Source of the DNA: Cadophora sp. MPI-SDFR-AT-0126
Taxonomy: Eukaryota > Ascomycota > Leotiomycetes > Helotiales > Ploettnerulaceae
Assembly (NCBI GenBank): GCA_020747065.1
Contig: JAGMVK010000002.1
Location: forward strand, 1,302,001-1,366,000
Length of the DNA: 64,000 bases
Direction of reading: 5' to 3'
Made by a program: the position numbers and the translations under genes. The notes under the pieces are model-generated. The model saw nothing but the letters and a program-made list of their open reading frames with translations. It was not told where the DNA came from and ran no database searches. Each line of letters starts with the position of its first letter. The stretch's first letter is position 1. Of the stretch, positions 59,171 to 64,000 are shown in pieces.

Positions 59171-62100
59171 CTATTGAAAATCGGTAAAGTCCATGTTCGT
59201 CAATCCAAACATTGGCACACGGCTGTCACTGATGGCTTGCACTTCTTCTGGTCTCAGCTGCGACTCCCCAAGTATGCCACCGGGCGTCATACCAGAGACA
59301 ATACCGGGTGTCATAATCGCACTGCTTGTGTACGGAAAATTATAGAAAGCTTCGAAGTCGATCTCCTCGGCGAAGGATTCATTGCCATCGTTACTTCCGC
59401 CACTGTTGGGATTACTTGCGACTCGTGCAAGATCTACGAAGGCATCCAGGGAGTTTTGGCGAGATATGGGACATTGATCTTGTTGAGCCGGAGAAGAAAG
59501 GTTGTGATTGACTTGAGATGTGATGACATTCAGAGGCGAGAAGGATATCGGCAAGGGTTCGCGTCGAACTGTATTGACTCCAGCAATGGGTGAAGCGAGT
59601 GAAAGGTTGTTACCTGAAGAGGGCATACTTCCTTGGAACAGATTTGCCATTGCATCGTTGTTGTCTTCTGCAAGAGAAGGATTTGACTGCGGAAGAACCC
59701 CACTTGCTCGGGCGGCGTCCCTTTGTCGGGCTCGAATCGATTGTTGGTGAGATACGACATCACGGAATGATGTCAAAATAACCAGCAGGCGGCGTGCTTG
59801 TGGGTCTTGCTCAGAGAAGTAATGCATGATATTGATAGCGGTCCTCATTGAAGTGCCGGCGTTTGGGTTTTGGTAAAGACCACAGAACTCATTTGATAAG
59901 ACGACGAGGCTTGCAGCGAAGAGAAAGTATCTGCCAAGGTTAGAAAGCGACCTTGATATACATACAATTGAGATCCATAGACTCACAACACAAAAGGGTT
60001 TCGTTGTGACAGATATCCACTGTCTCTTGCACTCTGTACCAAAGCAATACTTTGATTACTAGCAACCACACATGCAATAGCAAACTTCTCCATCCGTGAT
60101 ACATGAATGCGCTGAGTAGCATCTTCAGGGTTTGTGTATATTTTCTTCATCAAGAACAGAAAGAATGGCCGTGTAAGCAGAATAAGCGAATGGCAATGGA
60201 GCAGGTTGACATGCAATATTGCAATGCCTTGACTCGGAGAAGCGGAATATGCTTGTGTGGGGTTCAGACTTGGGTCAAGGGCTTTTGGCCAACCTTTGCA
60301 ATGATCTGCGATCTCTTGAGCAAGCTTCGTTGAGATCCTTCGCTGGGAGTAAACCTTTTCTAGAATGACTCCGATGACATGACAACTACGGACTGATGCC
60401 TCCAGACCAACAGCGTTCGGACTGGTAAAACTCGCATTCGCAGCCGTTGGAAAAGGCGCTTGAGGGAATGGGGCTCTCTCGCCAGTCATCAGAGTATCCC
60501 CTGAACAGTCGCTCTCCCGAATGGCGGTTGGTCGGCCAAGAGATGTTGAGAGAAAGCGATCGAGGACAAATAATGTCCGCCAGAGGTTTCTCCGAACAGA
60601 CTTCTCAGCTTCACCAAAGAAATCCATTGCCTCTTTTCGGTGAAGACCCACTGCAAAGGCAGATCGCACCGCCATGCCTGTATGGATATTAGCTTGTAAG
60701 GGTTTTAGGCAAGATATTCTTACCATGAAATGCGTATGCCGCATTCCTCCTCGAGACAGCCAGCATGTAAACAGACATCAGTGTTAGGGCCTGTATACTC
60801 CAGAACCCTGAATCTTCAAACCCTGTAAACGGATCGCTTAAATGTTTTGCATTGGCATAGAACATTTCAGCCCGGTCAACTGAGCGATCTGCTCTTAATT
60901 TCTTGATGATGAAATCCTCTGGCGATCCCGGGACCGGTGAGGCCATGACCAAACCAATAGCGAATACAAGATGAAGCAGGCAGAGCCATGATGGATCAAT
61001 GCTGAGCGGATCTGTATAACACTGCTCGAGAGAAGTCAGAAAAGTCTTCCGATGACAGACCTCAATTAGTCCATTAATCTGTGTGCTGTTAATGAAGCCT
61101 AAATTCTGGTGTGGCACAGTTCAACTTGCATTCGTAAAGTAAGAATCGACCAAAACATTGGCTGTCTGCCTGTCTGGAAGGAGATGAGTATATCGAACGT
61201 TTGCTGGCAAAGCTATTGTGTTCTCGACGATCTTGTGCCTCATCGGGTCCTGAGTGAAAGCAGATTGGCCAGAGACGCTTTCAACGATCATTCGGATGAA
61301 TTGTAAAAAAGACAAAACCGCCGAATCTCCAATATACACTACCATACTTTATTAGCAATGCTCGACTTTGCACCATGAGAACCGAAATGATTGATTTCAA
61401 TGGGACTTACGTAATCTACCTGTAGGATCTTGTAACATTCGGCCTTCCTCGGTGTAGTCAGCGATTTCCTCTTCTTGGCCATTGGTATTGTTTGATGTTC
61501 CAGAAAGAAGTGCCATGCTTTCGTCTGAATTATGAGCACCGGCGGAGCCCCTTCGCTGGGATTTCTCTCTAGAGCGATCATCCTGGTATGCATTAAGAGG
61601 TTTGATACTGACATCCCTTTTGTCTGATGGCCCATTGAGCAAATGTTGCTTCTCCTCTGGTCGAGATGGAGGCTTCACGTTGGAGAAATGATTGTCATGT
61701 CCTGGGGAAAGTGTAACACTTTTGGGAGTGTCAAGGTTAGAATCCAACAGCCGACGCTTAGGGGATGCTTGTATGTCCTCGGATCCGTTCTCCTCTCCAT
61801 ATGTGCAGGTCAGGTTTCGCTTCATACATGTTTGGCAAGGCCGCAAACCATTGCACTAGATTCGAGCCCAGTCAGCATCAGCATGTCTTCGCTTCCCAAA
61901 CAAGCGTTCTCCTAGGTAAAGGGTCTGGAGTTGAATTGGGTGATATTGGGGGGTGCAATCTTAGAATAAGGGAACGGGAACAGGATTCAAAAGAATGGTA
62001 CTAATGGAACGCACTGCAACATATGAGAAATGCAATATTGACCGCCTTTGTGAACCATGCTGATACCCGCTTGGATCAGGAAAGGGTAGCATGAGATGCT

Positions 62101-62455
62101 CTTTCAAGTCATTCAGCGTCTGGATAAGGGACTCGACTCTTAAGGCCAGATGTCGGTCCCAGAATTGGACATATCTTGGGTGAGGTGAGACTTCCCCACT
62201 TCAAATGCAGAAGTGCCTGTAAGCATCTACATGCTTTTCAGAACAGATGTAAGCCAACGGATGTACTGTTCACGATAGAATTCGGATCATGTGATATGAA
62301 CCCTATTTTCAAATGGGCTTCCATCGAGCAACATAGCATCGGACACAACCAAGAAGATTAGAAGCCATACTGACCTTTTGTTTCCTCCGTTTGCAAGATT
62401 CGCAGGCTTGAGCCGTACGAATCCGCTTATCAGGGTCCACCTTCGGCCGTGTCAT
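59171..62455 (-). CDS. Zn2Cys6 fungal-specific transcription factor
   Basis: Six exons, 5' to 3': 62455-62375, 61855-61411, 61338-61130, 61078-60724, 60677-59987, 59930-59171; 2541 nt, 846 residues with all phases agreeing. The binuclear zinc cluster has Cys18, 21, 28, 34, 37 and 44 (CESCKRRKQKCNGLRPC..C..C, spacing CX2CX6CX5CX2CX6C). An intron falls just before Cys28, as is common in this family. A basic, Ser-rich linker follows, then the fungal-specific (middle homology) domain: VCHRKTF, HLVFAIGLVMASP, AVRSAFAVGLHRKEA, NLWRTLFVLDRFLSTSLGRP. The C-terminal acidic/Gln/Ser region (about 600-846) resembles an activation domain. Oddities are a 519-nt first intron and a GC..AG intron between exons 3 and 4. 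The start is the first ATG after an in-frame stop; an upstream non-matching exon is possible. Target genes unknown. Confidence 0.9.
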
Positions 62456-64000
62456 GTTTTCGTCAGTGTCTATCGATGGATCATGCCCCTCAATCACTCT
62501 GCTCCTTCAAGAGTGGCCAGACTAAAGCCTGTACTGCTGGACGGCATCGGCGCAACACAATTGATGTGCAATGTGAAGCTGCTCCCAATAGTAGATGGCT
62601 TCCGACGAAAGCTTGGAGGCGGCACTACGGCTCAGTGCGAACGGTCAACGAACAAGGTAGGGATATCGACGGTTTGAGCAACTGCTGTGCGATGCGATGC
62701 GACAGAGCGGGTGGGTGAAGGAGACAGTCGGATGAGGGGTCGGAGAGAAGCCGGAATACATACGACTTAGGTCTGTCGGATGTCGGCTGCGCACAGAAGA
62801 CAACGCCAATATCGAATGACAGTCTGCTGACCGAAGCACTGGCGGTTTTATCGTCGTGTATTTTAGCAGGATCGAAGAGTAGAAGGCAATGGATACTGTC
62901 AATTGATATCTGCTGGTGGGCGACGTCAAGTCAAGTGGAGTGAGTGAAGTAATGGGTTTTGGAGAGAGAGCCTCGCCCTTGCCTGAGCTGGAACAGTTCA
63001 CTGCCCTGGGCTGACACTACATCGGCTGTCAAAAGCAAAGTCATTACCGCACTTCAAATCACACCGACTCTCCACACACAAAACAAACACAAACACTCCC
63101 ATGCTTTCCCTTCACCTATACTCTCCAACTCATTATCGCGACTTACATTGGAGATGCGACTCCCCATGTTGAATGATAGGTCACAGACCAGCAGTCGATG
63201 GGGGCAAAAGACGGCAGACTGCGGCTTCCCTGCTACCACCAGGTGAAGCCCTGCAAAAGTCCGAATAGGACATCTAATGGCCACAAGTTGCAGCTGACCT
63301 TTTGAGAAAATGATGTGTATTTGAGGGATTCTGTCTCAATCGACAAAGTATGAAGGCTCTTCACATTTCCACTTCCTTTGTGGACATCCTCACTTCTTCA
63401 TTGTTCGAGCAATTCCCCTACGACGGACTATGTGGCAGCACTAACAGCATTTTATATGGCTTGAGAGCGGATGCCATCTCATCTCGGACATCTGCAGACT
63501 CGAGTATTCGGTATTCCTTACCAGTGCCCTTTATTGTCATAACCAATATCTGCAGCAAGTGGAAATAAGCGAGGGCTCGCAACGCCAACAATAAGATAGT
63601 ACCGAAGCAAGGTTTGATGCAAAGAGAACCTGGAAAAGATTGAGTCTATTAGGTTTCCAGCTAGAATACGGTACCGAAAGGCCTCTGTGTTTCAGATGCT
63701 GGCAAGTATGTTATTAGGATACGGGTATCGGCCCAAGCCCCTTGAGCAGTTGACTCCGCACATCGAGATTCTTCCCGTCACAAAATGGCAGCCATACGAG
63801 AGAGAATCGCTTTTCAAATTTCATTCACAGCTCATTGCTCAACAAGTACACAGGGCTTACCTTTTTTTGTAATCTCTTGCCGACTCTTGCGTCGGCTTCC
63901 ATCAGCAGGTACAGGCATAGTCAGGGGCTTCACTTTAGAATCTTTCCAAGCTTGCTAATCCGATCGATCGATCCTGGTGATTGTCCATTTTCGGTCATTT
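62456..64000. other. Right-edge intergenic region
   Basis: Presumed promoter of the transcription factor followed by unassigned DNA. ORFs at 63350-63568 and 63687-63872 (plus) are short and unrecognised. On minus, 63954-63868 could be an internal exon (TTAG acceptor, GTAAGC donor, basic peptide containing SRRKSRQEITKK), but no linked exon was found inside the window. Confidence 0.4.

Overview
The window looks like nuclear DNA of a filamentous ascomycete, most probably a leotiomycete close to Botrytis and Sclerotinia. The basis is the gene set (Zn2Cys6 regulator, P450, WSC protein, fungal-type eIF3a, SAR1 and PP1) and the gene architecture: mostly short introns with GT..AG ends and CTAAC/CTAAT branch points, and kilobase-scale intergenic DNA. 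The class is inferred from remembered similarity of the proteins; no search was run. I rebuilt spliced gene models by hand, and in every model given with exon coordinates the reading phase closes.

Layout, left to right. 1-2.2 kb: the 5' part of an unknown zinc-motif protein gene running off the left edge, then mitochondrial ATP synthase delta (five exons), both on minus. 2.2-6.06 kb: a gene-free stretch ending in a long pyrimidine-rich leader. 6.06-8.39 kb: an acidic, proline-rich fungal protein. 9.67-10.63 kb: SAR1 GTPase (six exons). 11.5-13.9 kb: a patatin-type lipase. 14-21 kb: an accessory-looking patch with a 23-C run, an intron-containing tRNA-Glu(CTC), a P450 and a decayed aldo/keto reductase. 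21.6-23.3 kb: an unknown conserved-looking protein. 23.6-26.2 kb: a divergent pair of mitochondrial proteins, the pyruvate dehydrogenase E3-binding protein and a two-helix membrane protein. 26.2-34.4 kb: a gene-poor gap with only ORF fragments. 34.4-37 kb: a large leucine-rich-repeat protein. 40.8-42 kb: the PP1 catalytic subunit. 44.1-45.6 kb: a Rdx/SelW-like thioredoxin-fold protein with a 10-nt micro-exon. 46.1-46.5 kb: a heterotrimeric G-protein gamma subunit. 47.2-50.5 kb: eIF3a. 54.1-56.2 kb: a secreted two-WSC-domain protein. 57.7-58.3 kb: a 107-residue gene with three short exons whose protein carries a segment very like the plant dehydrin K-segment. 59.2-62.5 kb: a six-exon Zn2Cys6 transcription factor.

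Most genes are core housekeeping functions (respiration, COPII traffic, translation, phosphatase and G-protein signalling, lipid turnover) and do not form one pathway. There is no biosynthetic cluster and no recognisable intact transposon. The most interesting item is the dehydrin-like gene, because two TGACGTC (CRE-type) sites and one AGGGG stress element lie upstream of it. The second is the P450, tRNA and reductase-pseudogene patch, which looks like a locus losing function.
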